Source of the DNA: Nocardia vermiculata NBRC 100427
Lineage (GTDB): Bacteria > Actinomycetota > Actinomycetes > Mycobacteriales > Mycobacteriaceae
Reading direction: 5' to 3'
Length of the DNA: 64,000 bases
Assembly: GCF_001613265.1 (NCBI RefSeq)
Contig: NZ_BDCA01000004.1
Coordinates: 178,192 to 242,191 of the forward strand
The notes under the pieces were generated by a model. It saw only the letters and a list, made by a program, of their open reading frames with translations. It was not told the DNA's origin and ran no database searches. Made by a program: the position numbers and the translations under genes. The stretch's first letter is position 1, and each line of letters begins with the position of its first letter. This document shows, one piece after another, positions 19,846 to 29,314 of this stretch.

Positions 19846-19864
19846 AACGGAAACGATTTCCATT
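19846..19864. promoter_or_regulatory. Zur/Fur-type operator
   Basis: AACGGAAACGATTTCCATT has the perfect core GGAAA-CGA-TTTCC in an AT-rich setting about 47 bases before the binding-protein start. The form resembles actinobacterial Zur/Fur boxes. Together with the ZnuABC-like genes, zinc-dependent repression by Zur is inferred. Confidence 0.65.
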
Positions 19865-20002
19865 TAAATGTAGCGCATCTGTCCAGGAACGGTGACATTC
19901 CGGCACCGGCAAACCGGTGTGAGACCAGCCACGAAGCTGGTTCCGGGCCCGGATGCCCGCTCGTCGCGCGAACGGGGCCGGGCCCGGAAACGAGAGTTCG
20001 CG

Positions 20003-22576
20003 CTACTGAACGAGCGCAGCCACCGGTTGACTCAGCAGCTGCGCACAACGCAGCAGGCCCAAATGGCTGTAGGCCTGCGGGTGATTACCCAGTGAACGCT
20101 CGGCTACCGGATCGTATTCCTCGCTGAGCAGGCCGGTCGGCCCGGCGACATCCACCAGTTGCGCGAACAGGGCCTCGGCCTCCTCGCGCTTGCCGATCAG
20201 CAGGTACGCCTCGACCAGCCAGGCGGCACACAGATGGAATCCGCCCTCGCCGCCGGGCAGACCGTCGTCGTGGTGGTAGCGGTACACCGTCGACCCGCTG
20301 CGTAGCTCGGCCTCGGTCGCCACGACCGTTGCCGCGAAACGCGGATCCGACGGTTCGATCAGACCGCTGAGCCCGATGTACAGGGTCGCGGCGTCCAGAT
20401 CCGTGCCGTCGTAGGCCGCGGTGTAGGACTGCGCTTCGTCGTTCCAGCCCTTCGCCTTGACCTCTTCGGCGATGGTTTCGCGCAGTTCGAACCAGATTGG
20501 TTCGGTGGCACGGTCGAACCGTTCGGCCAGTGTGATCGCCCGGTCGACGGTCAGCCAGCCCATCACCTTCGAGTACACGTGGTGGCGCGGGTTGCCGCGG
20601 ATCTCCCAGATGCCGTGATCGGGTTCACGCCAGCGTCGCTGTACCGCCGAGACCATGGCCTCGACCAGTTCCCAGTCCCGGTCGGGCAGTGCTTTGCCGG
20701 GGTCGGTGATCCCTTTGGCTTCGCGGGCCGTCGCCAGTGCGGAGATCAGATCCACGATCGGGCCGAACACGTCCAGCTGGACCTGCATATTCGCGGCGTT
20801 ACCCACCCGAACCGGCCGGGAGCCGGCATAGCCGGGCAGCTGGTCCAGCACCGCCTCCGGCGGCAGTGTCTCGCCGTAGAGCGTGTACAGCGGGTGCAGG
20901 CGTTCCGGCCCGGCGAGGGTGTCGAGCACCCGGTGCGTCCAGGCCAGGAAGTCCTCGGCCTCGGTCAGCGAGCCGAGCGTGACCAGCGCATGTGCGGTCA
21001 GTGAGGCATCGCGCAGCCAGCAGTAGCGGTAGTCCCAGTTGCGGACGCCACCGATGTCCTCTGGGAGGGAGGTGGTGGCCGCGGCCATGATCGAGCCCGA
21101 GGGGGCGTGCACCAGGCCACGCAGGGTCAGCGCCGAGCGCTTCATCAGGTCCGGCTTCAGCGGCGGCAGATCCAGTTCCGAGGACCAGCTGTGCCAGTAG
21201 TGCTCGGCTACTCTGCGACGCTCCGTCTCACTCACCATTGCCGGTGCGAGATCGGAGGTGCCGCAGCGCATTTCGAGTACGACCGGACCGTCCGAAGGAT
21301 CGACCACCGCGCGAGCGACGTGATGGATGCCTTCCTCGACGATCTCCCAGGCCACCCCGGGCGAGCGCAGCACGATCGGGTCGTTGGTGCCGTGCACGCG
21401 CAACCCCGCGGGTTCGCGGATCAGGGTGACCCGGACCTGCCCGAATTCCGGGCGGGGCGCGAAGGTCACCACGGCCTTGGCGTCACCGGTGATCACCCGG
21501 GTCAGATCCGTCCGTTCCAGCGCCACATCGTGTGGTAGATAGTCGACGACCTTCAGGCTGGACCAGCGGGTGACCACGGTCATGGTGCCGTCGACGTAGC
21601 GCTGCGACAGCGGCAGGCCCTGGCGTTCCGGGGCGATGCTGAAATGTCCGGCCGCCGGACCACCGAGCAGGTGGGCGAACACGGCCGCCGAATCGGGTTC
21701 CGGATGGCAGAGCCAGGTGACGGTGCCGTCCGGGGTCAGCAGCGCCTTGGAACGCGGAGAGGCCAGCATGGACAGGCGCTCGATGCGCGGTGCCGAGGCG
21801 CCGGCCAGCCAGGTGCGGCGTTCCTCGAGCAGGTAGGCCAGTGCCTTGGCGACCTCTTCGGTGCTGTCGACCCGGTATTCGGCCGAGCTTTCGCCCTCGC
21901 CGACCTTGATGCCGATATCCGGCCCGGACAGCCGGGCGAAGGCCTTCTCGTCGGTGACGTCGTCGCCGAAGAAGACCGCGGCCGAGGCGCCTTCCTGGTG
22001 CCGGATGATGTCGAGTGCGGCGCCCTTGTCGGTCCGGATGACCGCCAGCTCGATCACCGCTTTACCTTCGGTGACCTGAATGCCGACCCAGCTGGCCGGG
22101 CCCTGCCGGGCCAATTGCAGTGCCCGCCGCCCCACTTCGGGAACCGCGTTGCGCACGTGCAGCGCGATGCTGGCGGGTTTGGCCTCCACCGTCACACCGG
22201 GATGGTCGGCGGCGATCGCGGCCAGGGCGTGCCGCACCTCGGTCAGTAGTTGTTTGGCGTCGTTATCGATGGCGTGCACGAAGCCCACATCGAATTCGGA
22301 CCCGTGGCTGCCGATCAGTTGCACCTCGACCGGGAGCCGGGACAGCGCCGCGAGATCTCGCAGCGCGCGGCCGGAGATGACGGCCGCGGTGGTAGTACTC
22401 AGGCCGGCCAGCGCACGTAGTGCACTGACCGATTCTCGATGCGGATAGGCCTTGGCCGGGTCGGACACAATGGGCGCGATTGTCCCGTCGTAGTCCGAAG
22501 CGACCAGTAGCCGCGGTACGCGGGCTACGGCCGAGAGGGCTCGGCGAAGTTCGTGTGGCAGATCCTGTGCGCTCAC
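20003..22576 (-). CDS. Fused trehalose-6-phosphate phosphatase / GH15 glucoamylase-trehalase
   Basis: This 857-residue two-domain protein has an N-terminal HAD phosphatase (about residues 1-250: DYDGTIAPI nucleophile, FFGDDVTDEKAF metal loop) that fits OtsB, which makes trehalose from trehalose-6-phosphate. The C-terminal part (about 260-850) is a GH15 hydrolase with GGVRNWDYRYCWLRDAS and the catalytic Glu region LLSEEYDP. GH15 relatives in mycobacteria hydrolyse trehalose. One chain thus combines a trehalose-forming and a possibly trehalose-cleaving activity. Other alpha-glucosidase substrates remain possible. Confidence 0.88.
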   Translation of the reverse strand: MSAQDLPHELRRALSAVARVPRLLVASDYDGTIAPIVSDPAKAYPHRESVSALRALAGLSTTTAAVISGRALRDLAALSRLPVEVQLIGSHGSEFDVGFVHAIDNDAKQLLTEVRHALAAIAADHPGVTVEAKPASIALHVRNAVPEVGRRALQLARQGPASWVGIQVTEGKAVIELAVIRTDKGAALDIIRHQEGASAAVFFGDDVTDEKAFARLSGPDIGIKVGEGESSAEYRVDSTEEVAKALAYLLEERRTWLAGASAPRIERLSMLASPRSKALLTPDGTVTWLCHPEPDSAAVFAHLLGGPAAGHFSIAPERQGLPLSQRYVDGTMTVVTRWSSLKVVDYLPHDVALERTDLTRVITGDAKAVVTFAPRPEFGQVRVTLIREPAGLRVHGTNDPIVLRSPGVAWEIVEEGIHHVARAVVDPSDGPVVLEMRCGTSDLAPAMVSETERRRVAEHYWHSWSSELDLPPLKPDLMKRSALTLRGLVHAPSGSIMAAATTSLPEDIGGVRNWDYRYCWLRDASLTAHALVTLGSLTEAEDFLAWTHRVLDTLAGPERLHPLYTLYGETLPPEAVLDQLPGYAGSRPVRVGNAANMQVQLDVFGPIVDLISALATAREAKGITDPGKALPDRDWELVEAMVSAVQRRWREPDHGIWEIRGNPRHHVYSKVMGWLTVDRAITLAERFDRATEPIWFELRETIAEEVKAKGWNDEAQSYTAAYDGTDLDAATLYIGLSGLIEPSDPRFAATVVATEAELRSGSTVYRYHHDDGLPGGEGGFHLCAAWLVEAYLLIGKREEAEALFAQLVDVAGPTGLLSEEYDPVAERSLGNHPQAYSHLGLLRCAQLLSQPVAALVQ

Positions 22577-22705
22577 GCATCCAACCTAGTGATCGGAGGA
22601 GATTTTTCAGGGCGCGAGAAACTTTACTGGGTCCTCGTTGCCCACTTGTTCGCGCAGTGATACCTCTCGATTACCCACTCCGGCGCCGCCGATGCGGCAC
22701 CGTTT

Positions 22706-23365
22706 TCACGAGGACTTTTCGCCCAGCAGCAGATCGACGGTCAGCTCGAGACGCTCGGTGACGTCGGTGGCGGAGGCGCGCCGGGTGAGCCATGCCACCA
22801 GATTCGACAGCCACACGTCACTGATCACGCGGGCGATCGCCATATCCCGTTCGGTCGGCTCACCCTCGTTGAGAGCACGGGCGAAGAAGCGGTCCATCAC
22901 CTTGCCGACCCGATCCACTTCGGCGGCCGCGGAGGCGTCGGCGAACATGAATGCTCGGGTCATCGCCTCGGTGAGCAGCGGGTCACGCTGCATGGCGCGG
23001 GTGATCTGGGTCAGCATCAGGTGCATGCGCTCCTGCGGGCTCTGACCGGCCAGCGGTTTGCGTTTGCTGTCGAACTGCTCGAATTCGCGCGCCAGGGTGG
23101 ACACCAGCAGGTGCACCTTCGACGGGAAGTACCGGTAGAGGGTGCCGACTGCGACATCGGCGCGGTCGGCGACCGCGCGCATCTGCACGGCGTCGTAACC
23201 GCCCTTGGAGGCGAGGGACAGGGTGGCGTCGAGGATTCGCTTTCGCCGCTCGCGCTGGGCGGCCGAGCTCAGCTCGTCTTCGCTGAGCGTGTTCACCGTC
23301 GCGCTGTTACGGGCACCGTTGCCCGCACCCGAGTCGGAAGCCTGCTCTCGGGAGGGACTGGCCAT
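22706..23365 (-). CDS. kstR: TetR-family cholesterol catabolism repressor KstR
   Basis: This 219-residue regulator is highly similar to Rv3574. KstR represses the cholesterol side-chain and A/B-ring genes and is released by 3-oxo-cholestenoyl-CoA ligands. The N-terminal 35 residues are Ser/Ala-rich. The HTH (GGYDAVQMRAVADRADVAVGTLYRYFPSK) follows, and the ligand domain ends ISDVWLSNLVAWLTRRASATDV. ATG 23365 is preceded by AGGAAAGGA. A consensus KstR operator lies in the divergent gap with fadE34, so autoregulation is likely. Confidence 0.95.
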   Translation of the reverse strand: MASPSREQASDSGAGNGARNSATVNTLSEDELSSAAQRERRKRILDATLSLASKGGYDAVQMRAVADRADVAVGTLYRYFPSKVHLLVSTLAREFEQFDSKRKPLAGQSPQERMHLMLTQITRAMQRDPLLTEAMTRAFMFADASAAAEVDRVGKVMDRFFARALNEGEPTERDMAIARVISDVWLSNLVAWLTRRASATDVTERLELTVDLLLGEKSS

Positions 23366-23469
23366 GGGTGAAAGTCCTTTCCTGCACTCACGTCGGTTCG
23401 GCGGCCGGCGCGCGGTGGTAGGTCGAGCAGTGGATGGGACTGCCCTTGACTTACGCCCGGCCGTCACAT

Positions 23470-23483
23470 TAGAACATGTTCTA
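23470..23483. promoter_or_regulatory. KstR operator between kstR and fadE34
   Basis: TAGAACATGTTCTA is a perfect 14-bp palindrome and fits TnnAACnnGTTnnA exactly. It lies 35 bases before the fadE34 start and about 105 bases before kstR, so it can control both directions. Confidence 0.9.
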
Positions 23484-23518
23484 GGTGTGGGAGTCACGCC
23501 GGAAAGGCGGTATGGAGT

Positions 23519-25672
23519 GTGACCATCGCCACCACTGACGAGCATAAAGCCGTTCAGGAGTCGATGCGCGGGTGGGCCCGAGCGGCTCAGCCGATTGCAA
23601 CAATGCGCAGTGGCGGACCGGGGTCGTGGCGTGAGTTCTGGCCGGGACTCGTGGACCTCGGGATCTTCCGCGTCGCTGTGCCGGAGGAGGCGGGCGGCGC
23701 AGGTGGCTGCGTCGCCGATCTGGCCGTGCTGATCGAGCAGGCCGCACATGATCTCGTGGGCGGGCCGGTAACGGCTACCGCGCTGGCCGGCCTCGTTGCC
23801 GGTGACACCCTCGACGAGGCTACGCCCTGCGGAATTGCGCTGGTAGAGCCTGTTGCGGTGTCCCACAACGGGACCGGTGACCTCGAGCTCACCGGCACCT
23901 GGGACACGGTCTACGGTGCCGACGAACACACCGCGCTGCTGCTGCCGGTTCGCACCGGCGAGCGGGAAGCGTGGTGTCTGGTCCGGCCGGGTGCCGTGGG
24001 CGTGCACGTGGCGGAACTCACCGGCCTCGACACCGGTGTCCCGCTGGCCCGGGTCGAATGCGCCGGGGTCACGGTGTCGGCCGCGGACACCTTCGCGCCC
24101 GGATACACGGTGTCGGATGTGGCCGCGGCCCTGATCGCTGCCGAGGCCGCCGGGATTGCCGGATGGTGCCTGGAGACCGCGGTCGAGTACGCGAAGGTGC
24201 GTGAGCAGTTCGGTCGCCGGATCGGCCAGTTCCAGGCCGTCAAGCACATCTGTGCCTGGATGCTGTGCCGCACCGAGCAGGCTCGTGCGGTGGCCGCCGA
24301 TGCCGCGGCCGCCGTCGATTCCGGAAGTTCCGAGCTGGGCCTGGCGGCCGCGATCGCGATGTCGATGACGCTGGACGCCGCGGTGGAGAACGCGAAGGAC
24401 TGCATTCAGGTCCTCGGCGGAATCGGCTTCACATGGGAGCACGACGCGCATCTGTATCTGCGTCGCGCCACCGCGCTGCGGGCCGTGCTGGGCGGCTCGG
24501 CGCACTGGCGTGCCCGGGTCGCCGAACTCACCGCGGCGGGCGTGCGGCGCACGGTCGGCGTGGAGCTCGGTGCCGACGGTGAATCCGACTGGGAGGCACT
24601 GGGCCTGGACGCGGCGCAGGTCGCTGCGCTGGACGCGGATGTGCAGCGGATCGCGGCACTGCCGGCCGACGAGCATCGTGCGGCCCTCGCCGACGCGGGT
24701 TTGCTGGCCGCGCACTGGCCCGAGCCCTACGGTCGTGGTGCGGGCCCGCTGTTGCGGAGCCGTATCGACGACCGGATCCGCAGCGCCGGAATCGACCTGC
24801 CGGACCTCAACATTGCCAACTGGGCGGTTCCGACCCTGCTGCAATGGGGGACGCCCGAGCAGATCGAGCGCTATGCGGGCGCCACCCTGACCGGTGAGGT
24901 GATCTGGTGCCAGCTGTTCTCCGAACCGGGCGCCGGCTCGGATCTGGCAGCGCTGCGCACCGTGGCCGAACGGGTCGAGGGCGGCTGGAAGCTGCGCGGC
25001 CAGAAGGTGTGGACCTCGCTGGCCGACCGGGCCACCTGGGGAATCTGCCTGGCTCGCACCGATCCGTCGGCGCCGAAGCACAAGGGCATCAGCTATTTCC
25101 TGGTCGATATGAAGAGTGCCGGGCTCCAGATCCGGCCGCTGGTGGAGATCACCGGCGAGGCACGCTTCAACGAGGTCTTCCTCGACGATGTGTTCGTCCC
25201 GGACGACTGCGTGGTCGGTGAGCTCGGCAACGGCTGGCGGATCGCCCGCTCGACGCTGTCCGCGGAGCGGATCGCGATGGGCGGTAAGGGGATCGGTGAC
25301 GAACTGGAAGCCGTGATCGCCGCGGCCCCGGCCTCGGGCCCGGGTGCGGAAGTGGTGGCCGATCGCCTCGGCGCGCTGGTCGCCGAGTCGGTGGCCGGGA
25401 CCTTGCTGGAGGCCCGCGCCGCTCAGAAGATGCTGTCCGGTGGCGACCCTGCCGCGGAGAGCAGCGTACGTAAATTGGTCGGTGTGCGACACCGGCAGGC
25501 GGTGGCTGAGTTCGCCGTCGAATTGTCCGGTACGGCGGGTGCTCTCGACACCGATCTGGTGAAGGAATTCCTGCTCACACGCTGTTTGTCGATTGCCGGT
25601 GGTACCGAGCAGATTCTGTTGACCGTCGCCGGTGAGCGGATTCTCGGGCTACCGCGTGAATCGCAGAGCTAG
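23519..25672 (+). CDS. fadE34: Steroid acyl-CoA dehydrogenase FadE34 (double domain)
   Basis: This 717-residue protein consists of two acyl-CoA dehydrogenase domains in tandem (about residues 1-340 and 360-717), as in Rv3573c, which is also divergent from kstR. The C-terminal half has the intact flavin motif CQLFSEPGAGSDLAALRT; the N-terminal half keeps REQFGRRIGQFQAVKH and QVLGGIGFTWEHDAHLY. In mycobacteria FadE34 acts on steroid side-chain acyl-CoAs, with C24 bile-acid-type substrates reported. GTG start. The KstR site upstream makes it steroid-inducible. Confidence 0.92.
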   Translation: MTIATTDEHKAVQESMRGWARAAQPIATMRSGGPGSWREFWPGLVDLGIFRVAVPEEAGGAGGCVADLAVLIEQAAHDLVGGPVTATALAGLVAGDTLDEATPCGIALVEPVAVSHNGTGDLELTGTWDTVYGADEHTALLLPVRTGEREAWCLVRPGAVGVHVAELTGLDTGVPLARVECAGVTVSAADTFAPGYTVSDVAAALIAAEAAGIAGWCLETAVEYAKVREQFGRRIGQFQAVKHICAWMLCRTEQARAVAADAAAAVDSGSSELGLAAAIAMSMTLDAAVENAKDCIQVLGGIGFTWEHDAHLYLRRATALRAVLGGSAHWRARVAELTAAGVRRTVGVELGADGESDWEALGLDAAQVAALDADVQRIAALPADEHRAALADAGLLAAHWPEPYGRGAGPLLRSRIDDRIRSAGIDLPDLNIANWAVPTLLQWGTPEQIERYAGATLTGEVIWCQLFSEPGAGSDLAALRTVAERVEGGWKLRGQKVWTSLADRATWGICLARTDPSAPKHKGISYFLVDMKSAGLQIRPLVEITGEARFNEVFLDDVFVPDDCVVGELGNGWRIARSTLSAERIAMGGKGIGDELEAVIAAAPASGPGAEVVADRLGALVAESVAGTLLEARAAQKMLSGGDPAAESSVRKLVGVRHRQAVAEFAVELSGTAGALDTDLVKEFLLTRCLSIAGGTEQILLTVAGERILGLPRESQS

Positions 25673-25698
25673 TCCCCATTTCACACCGGGAGCTTGAA

Positions 25699-26766
25699 TT
25701 GGACTTCACCAGAGACGAGAGCCAGGACGCTGTCGCCGAGGTTGTCGTAAGTTTGCTGGAACGCGAGAGCGCGCGCGATATCGCGCTGTGGCCGGTCGTG
25801 GCCGAGAGCGGCCTGCTGGCCGTGCCGCTGCCGGAACGGTTCGGCGGCGACGATATGGGCCTGCTGGAGGTCTCGGCCATGCTCACCGAGCTGGCCACCG
25901 ACGCCGCGCAGACACCGGCACTGGTCACCCTCGGCTTCGGTGTGCTGCCGTTGCGCGCGCTCGGCGTGCCGGACGAGGTGGCCGAGCAGGTGTTCCCGGC
26001 CGTTGCGGAGGGCGGGGTGATCACCGCCGCCCTGCACGAGCCGGGGTCCCCGTTCACCGTGAAGCCGGAAACCTCGGCGGTGTCCGACGGTGTCACCGTG
26101 CGGGTCACCGGCACCAAGGTCGCGGTGCCCTATGCCGACACCGCGCGCTGGATTCTGGTACCCACCGACAGCGGGATCGCCCTCGTCGACGGTGCGGCCG
26201 CGGGAATCACCCGTACGCCCAGCCCGAGTTCGGACGGCGTGCCGGAATTCTCGCTGCGCTTCGACGGAGTCGAGGCCCCGGCGGCGCACCTGCTGCCGGA
26301 CGGCATCGCGGAGCTGCAGCGGTTCGCCCTGGCGAGCATCGGCGCTGTGGCCGACGGACTGCTCAAGGGCGTCGTCGCGCTGACCGCGGAACACGTGCGG
26401 ACCCGAGAGCAGTTCGGGCGGCCGTTGGCCCAGTTCCAGGCCGTGGCACAGGAAATCGCCGACGTGTACGTCGTGTCGCGCACCCTGAGTGTCGCGGCCG
26501 CCTCGGCGGTATGGGCTCTGGCACAGGAGGATCGCAGTACCGAACACGCCGAGCGCGTCGACGACGATCTCGAGGTGCTGGCGTATACGGTGGCCGCCGA
26601 ACTGCCCAAGGCCATGCAGCAGTGTCATCACCTGCACGGCGGGCTCGGCGTCGATATGACCCACCCACTGCACCGCTACTACTCACAGGCCAAGGACATC
26701 GCCCGCTGGCTCGGCGGTGCGTCGTTCCGGCTGGACCGATTGGGAGTCAGATGTTCATCGAACTGA
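25699..26766 (+). CDS. fadE28: Acyl-CoA dehydrogenase subunit FadE28 (ChsE1)
   Basis: This 355-residue subunit is the partner of the next gene. ChsE1-ChsE2 is an alpha2beta2 dehydrogenase that oxidises the 3-carbon side chain of 3-oxo-pregnene-20-carboxyl-CoA. Identity rests on the C terminus (QCHHLHGGLGVDMTHPLHRYY and a final RLGVRCS) and on the order before fadE29-chsH2-chsH1-ltp2, as in the igr operon. The TTG start is preceded by GGGAG at seven bases. The 3' end overlaps fadE29 by 16 bases. FadE27 is the closest alternative. Confidence 0.88.
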   Translation: MDFTRDESQDAVAEVVVSLLERESARDIALWPVVAESGLLAVPLPERFGGDDMGLLEVSAMLTELATDAAQTPALVTLGFGVLPLRALGVPDEVAEQVFPAVAEGGVITAALHEPGSPFTVKPETSAVSDGVTVRVTGTKVAVPYADTARWILVPTDSGIALVDGAAAGITRTPSPSSDGVPEFSLRFDGVEAPAAHLLPDGIAELQRFALASIGAVADGLLKGVVALTAEHVRTREQFGRPLAQFQAVAQEIADVYVVSRTLSVAAASAVWALAQEDRSTEHAERVDDDLEVLAYTVAAELPKAMQQCHHLHGGLGVDMTHPLHRYYSQAKDIARWLGGASFRLDRLGVRCSSN

Positions 26767-27920
26767 CCGCGGAACAGCGGCAACTGCGGGACGAATTACG
26801 TTCCTACTTCACCGGTCTCGTCACTCCTGAGGAGGAGGCCGAGATGCAGGTCAACCGCCACGGTGACGCCTATCGTGCGGTGGTCAAGCGGATGGGACGC
26901 GACGGCAAGCTCGGTCTGGGCTGGCCGAAGGAGTTCGGTGGGGCCGGATTCGGACCGCTGGAACAGCAGATCTTCTACAACGAGGCGGTGCGTGCCGATG
27001 TGCCCGTTCCGCTGGTCACCCTGCTGACCGTCGGCCCGGCGTTGCAGTCGTTCGGCACCGAGGAGCAGAAGCAGAAGTTCCTGCCCGGAATCCTCACCGG
27101 TGACGTGCATTTCGCGATCGGCTACTCCGAGCCCGATGCCGGCACCGACCTGGCCGCGCTGCGCACCTCCGCGGTGCGCGACGCGAACGGTGACTGGGTC
27201 GTCAACGGGCAGAAGATCTTCACCACCGGCGCGCACGAGGCCGACTTCCTCTGGCTGGCCGTGCGGACCGGCACCGTCGAATCCCGGCACAAGGGGATCA
27301 CGATCCTGATCGTGGACACCAAGGATCCGGGGTATTCGTGGACGCCGATCATCACCGCCGACGGTGCGCACCACACCAACGCCACCTACTTCGACAATGT
27401 GCACGTGCCCGCGAGCATGACGGTCGGGGAGGAGAACGGCGGCTGGAAGCTGATCACCACCCAGCTCAACCACGAGCGGGTCAGCCTGGGACCGTCCGGC
27501 AAGATCGAGCAGCTCTACGAGCGGTTGCGGGAATGGGCGCAGCAGCAGGGCGTGCTCGGTGAGGGCGATGTGCGGCGCGCATTGGGCCGCCTGCACGCCC
27601 AGGTCCGGCTCAACGAGCTGCTGAACTGGCAGGTCGCCTCCAATATGGAGCGTCCCGACGCCGATCAGCGTGATGTGATCGCCGACGCCTCCGCGACCAA
27701 GGTGTTCTCCACCGAGGCACTGCAGGAGGCGGGCAGGCTCACCGAGGAGATCGTGGGACGCTTCGGCGACCCCGCCGATCCGGACACCGCTGACCTGCTC
27801 ACCTGGCTGGACAAGCGCACCAAGCAGAACATCGTCGTCACCTTCGGCGGCGGCGTCAACGAGGTCATGCGTGAGCTGATCTCCCAGATGGGCCTGCGCT
27901 TGCCCCGCGTACCGAGATAG
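26751..27920 (+). CDS. fadE29: Acyl-CoA dehydrogenase subunit FadE29 (ChsE2)
   Basis: This 389-residue subunit contributes flavin-binding and catalytic segments to the ChsE1-ChsE2 heteromer (IGYSEPDAGTDLAALRT, GADGAHHTNATYFDNVHVP). The end GGGVNEVMRELIS...LPRVPR is nearly identical to Rv3543c. ATG 26751 lies inside the fadE28 end, which gives tight coupling. The frame is open far upstream, but that is the antiparallel phase of fadE28. It is followed 12 bases later by chsH2. Confidence 0.92.
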   Translation: MFIELTAEQRQLRDELRSYFTGLVTPEEEAEMQVNRHGDAYRAVVKRMGRDGKLGLGWPKEFGGAGFGPLEQQIFYNEAVRADVPVPLVTLLTVGPALQSFGTEEQKQKFLPGILTGDVHFAIGYSEPDAGTDLAALRTSAVRDANGDWVVNGQKIFTTGAHEADFLWLAVRTGTVESRHKGITILIVDTKDPGYSWTPIITADGAHHTNATYFDNVHVPASMTVGEENGGWKLITTQLNHERVSLGPSGKIEQLYERLREWAQQQGVLGEGDVRRALGRLHAQVRLNELLNWQVASNMERPDADQRDVIADASATKVFSTEALQEAGRLTEEIVGRFGDPADPDTADLLTWLDKRTKQNIVVTFGGGVNEVMRELISQMGLRLPRVPR

Positions 27921-27932
27921 GAGTCATCCACC

Positions 27933-28898
27933 GTGACACAGTCATTCACGGCCGACGAGATTCGCGAGGGGCTCGAGAAGATCAAGGCGGACGGCGAGTC
28001 CGCGCCGCGCGCCGGCCGCGACCCGATCAATCAGCCGATGGTCAACAACTGGGTCGAGGCGCTCGGCGACGCCAATCCGATCTACGTCGACGCCGGCGCC
28101 GCGCGCGCCGCCGGACATCCGGGCATCGTCGCGCCGCCGGCCATGGCACAGGTGTGGACCATGCTGGGTCTGGGTGGCGAACGTGCCGCCGACGACCCGA
28201 TGACCCGCACCAACGATTTGTTCGATGCCGCCGGGTTCACCTCGGTCGTCGCCACCAACTGCGAGCAGATCTACCACCGCTACCTGCAACTCGGTGAGCA
28301 GGTGACGGTGCGCTCCAGCGTCGACGAGATCGTCGGCCCGAAGCGCACCGGACTCGGCGAAGGCTGGTTCACCACCTACCGCACCAACTGGTACGTCGGT
28401 GACGAACTGGTCACCGAGATGCTGTTCCGCATGCTCAAGTTCATTCCGGGCACCGGAAAGCAGGCGCCCGCACCGGAACCCGGCGCGGTCTCGGCGGAGG
28501 ATCTGGCCAAGCGGGTCCGCCCCACCGTCTCGAAGGACACCGAATTCTTCTGGGACGGCGTCGCACTCGGTGAGCTGCGGATTCAGCAGCGGCCCGACGG
28601 CTCACTGCAGCATCCGCCGGTGCCGGCGTTGTGGAAGGACCACACCGAGCAGACCGATTACGTCGTGGCCTCCGGCCGCGGCACCGTGTTCAGCTTCGTG
28701 GTTCATCACGCGCCGAAGGTGCCCGGACGCCAGGTGCCCTATGTGGTCGCGCTGGTCGAGCTCGAGGAAGGTGTGCGCATGCTCGGTGAGCTGCGCGGCA
28801 TCGAGCCGGGCGAGGTCGAGGTGGGCCTGCCGGTAGTGGTCGGTTTCCAGCAGCTCGACGACGACAACACCGTGCCGTACTGGGAGGCCGTGCGATGA
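27933..28898 (+). CDS. chsH2: Steroid enoyl-CoA hydratase subunit ChsH2 (MaoC + DUF35)
   Basis: This 321-residue protein has an N-terminal hot-dog (MaoC-like) domain (about 1-175) and a C-terminal DUF35/OB-fold domain (about 190-321), the same layout as Rv3542c. With ChsH1 it hydrates the 17(20)-ene of the shortened side chain. In mycobacteria the DUF35 domain also binds Ltp2 to form the aldolase complex. It overlaps chsH1 by four bases. GAGTCATCCACC precedes the GTG start. Confidence 0.93.
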   Translation: MTQSFTADEIREGLEKIKADGESAPRAGRDPINQPMVNNWVEALGDANPIYVDAGAARAAGHPGIVAPPAMAQVWTMLGLGGERAADDPMTRTNDLFDAAGFTSVVATNCEQIYHRYLQLGEQVTVRSSVDEIVGPKRTGLGEGWFTTYRTNWYVGDELVTEMLFRMLKFIPGTGKQAPAPEPGAVSAEDLAKRVRPTVSKDTEFFWDGVALGELRIQQRPDGSLQHPPVPALWKDHTEQTDYVVASGRGTVFSFVVHHAPKVPGRQVPYVVALVELEEGVRMLGELRGIEPGEVEVGLPVVVGFQQLDDDNTVPYWEAVR

Positions 28899-29314
28899 CT
28901 TCTACTATCGAACCGGCCGCCGTGGCGGTCGGGACCACGCTGCCGGAGTTAGTGATTCACGCCGACCCGACCTTCGTGATCTCGACGGCGCTCGCCACCC
29001 GGGATTTCCAGGACGTGCACCACGACCGCGACAAGGCGGTCGAACGCGGTTCCAAGGACATCTTCGTCAATATCCTCACCGACACCGGTCTGGTGCAGCG
29101 GTTCGTCACCGATTGGGCCGGGCCGGGGGCGATCGTCAAGTCGATCGCGCTCCGCCTGGGCGTGCCGCTGTACGCGGGGGACACCCTGACGCTCACCGGC
29201 ACCGTGGCGGCCGTGGACGGTGGCGAGGTCACCATCGACGTGGTCGGCAAGGACAGTCTCGGCGATCACATCACGGCGAAAGCCGTTATCTCCCTGCAGG
29301 AGGCACGCCAGTGA
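28895..29314 (+). CDS. chsH1: Steroid enoyl-CoA hydratase subunit ChsH1 (MaoC-like)
   Basis: This 139-residue single hot-dog-fold protein is the partner of ChsH2 (Rv3541c homologue). The hydratase motif TRDFQDVHHDRDKAV supplies the likely Asp/His catalytic pair, and the loop SKDIFVNILTDTGLVQRFVTDWAGP is family-typical. ATG overlaps the chsH2 stop and the stop overlaps the ltp2 start, so all three are translationally linked, as expected for subunits of one channelling complex. Confidence 0.93.
   Translation: MTSTIEPAAVAVGTTLPELVIHADPTFVISTALATRDFQDVHHDRDKAVERGSKDIFVNILTDTGLVQRFVTDWAGPGAIVKSIALRLGVPLYAGDTLTLTGTVAAVDGGEVTIDVVGKDSLGDHITAKAVISLQEARQ

Noticed and set aside
22706..25492. A 928-codon minus-strand frame ending in KstR
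   Set aside because: Upstream of 23365 it is antisense to fadE34, and the KstR operator and ribosome binding site fix the start at 23365.
25699..27920. Identity as FadE27-FadE26 (ChsE5-ChsE4) instead of FadE28-FadE29
   Set aside because: The gene order before chsH2-chsH1-ltp2 and the C-terminal sequences fit FadE28 and FadE29 (igr operon) better.
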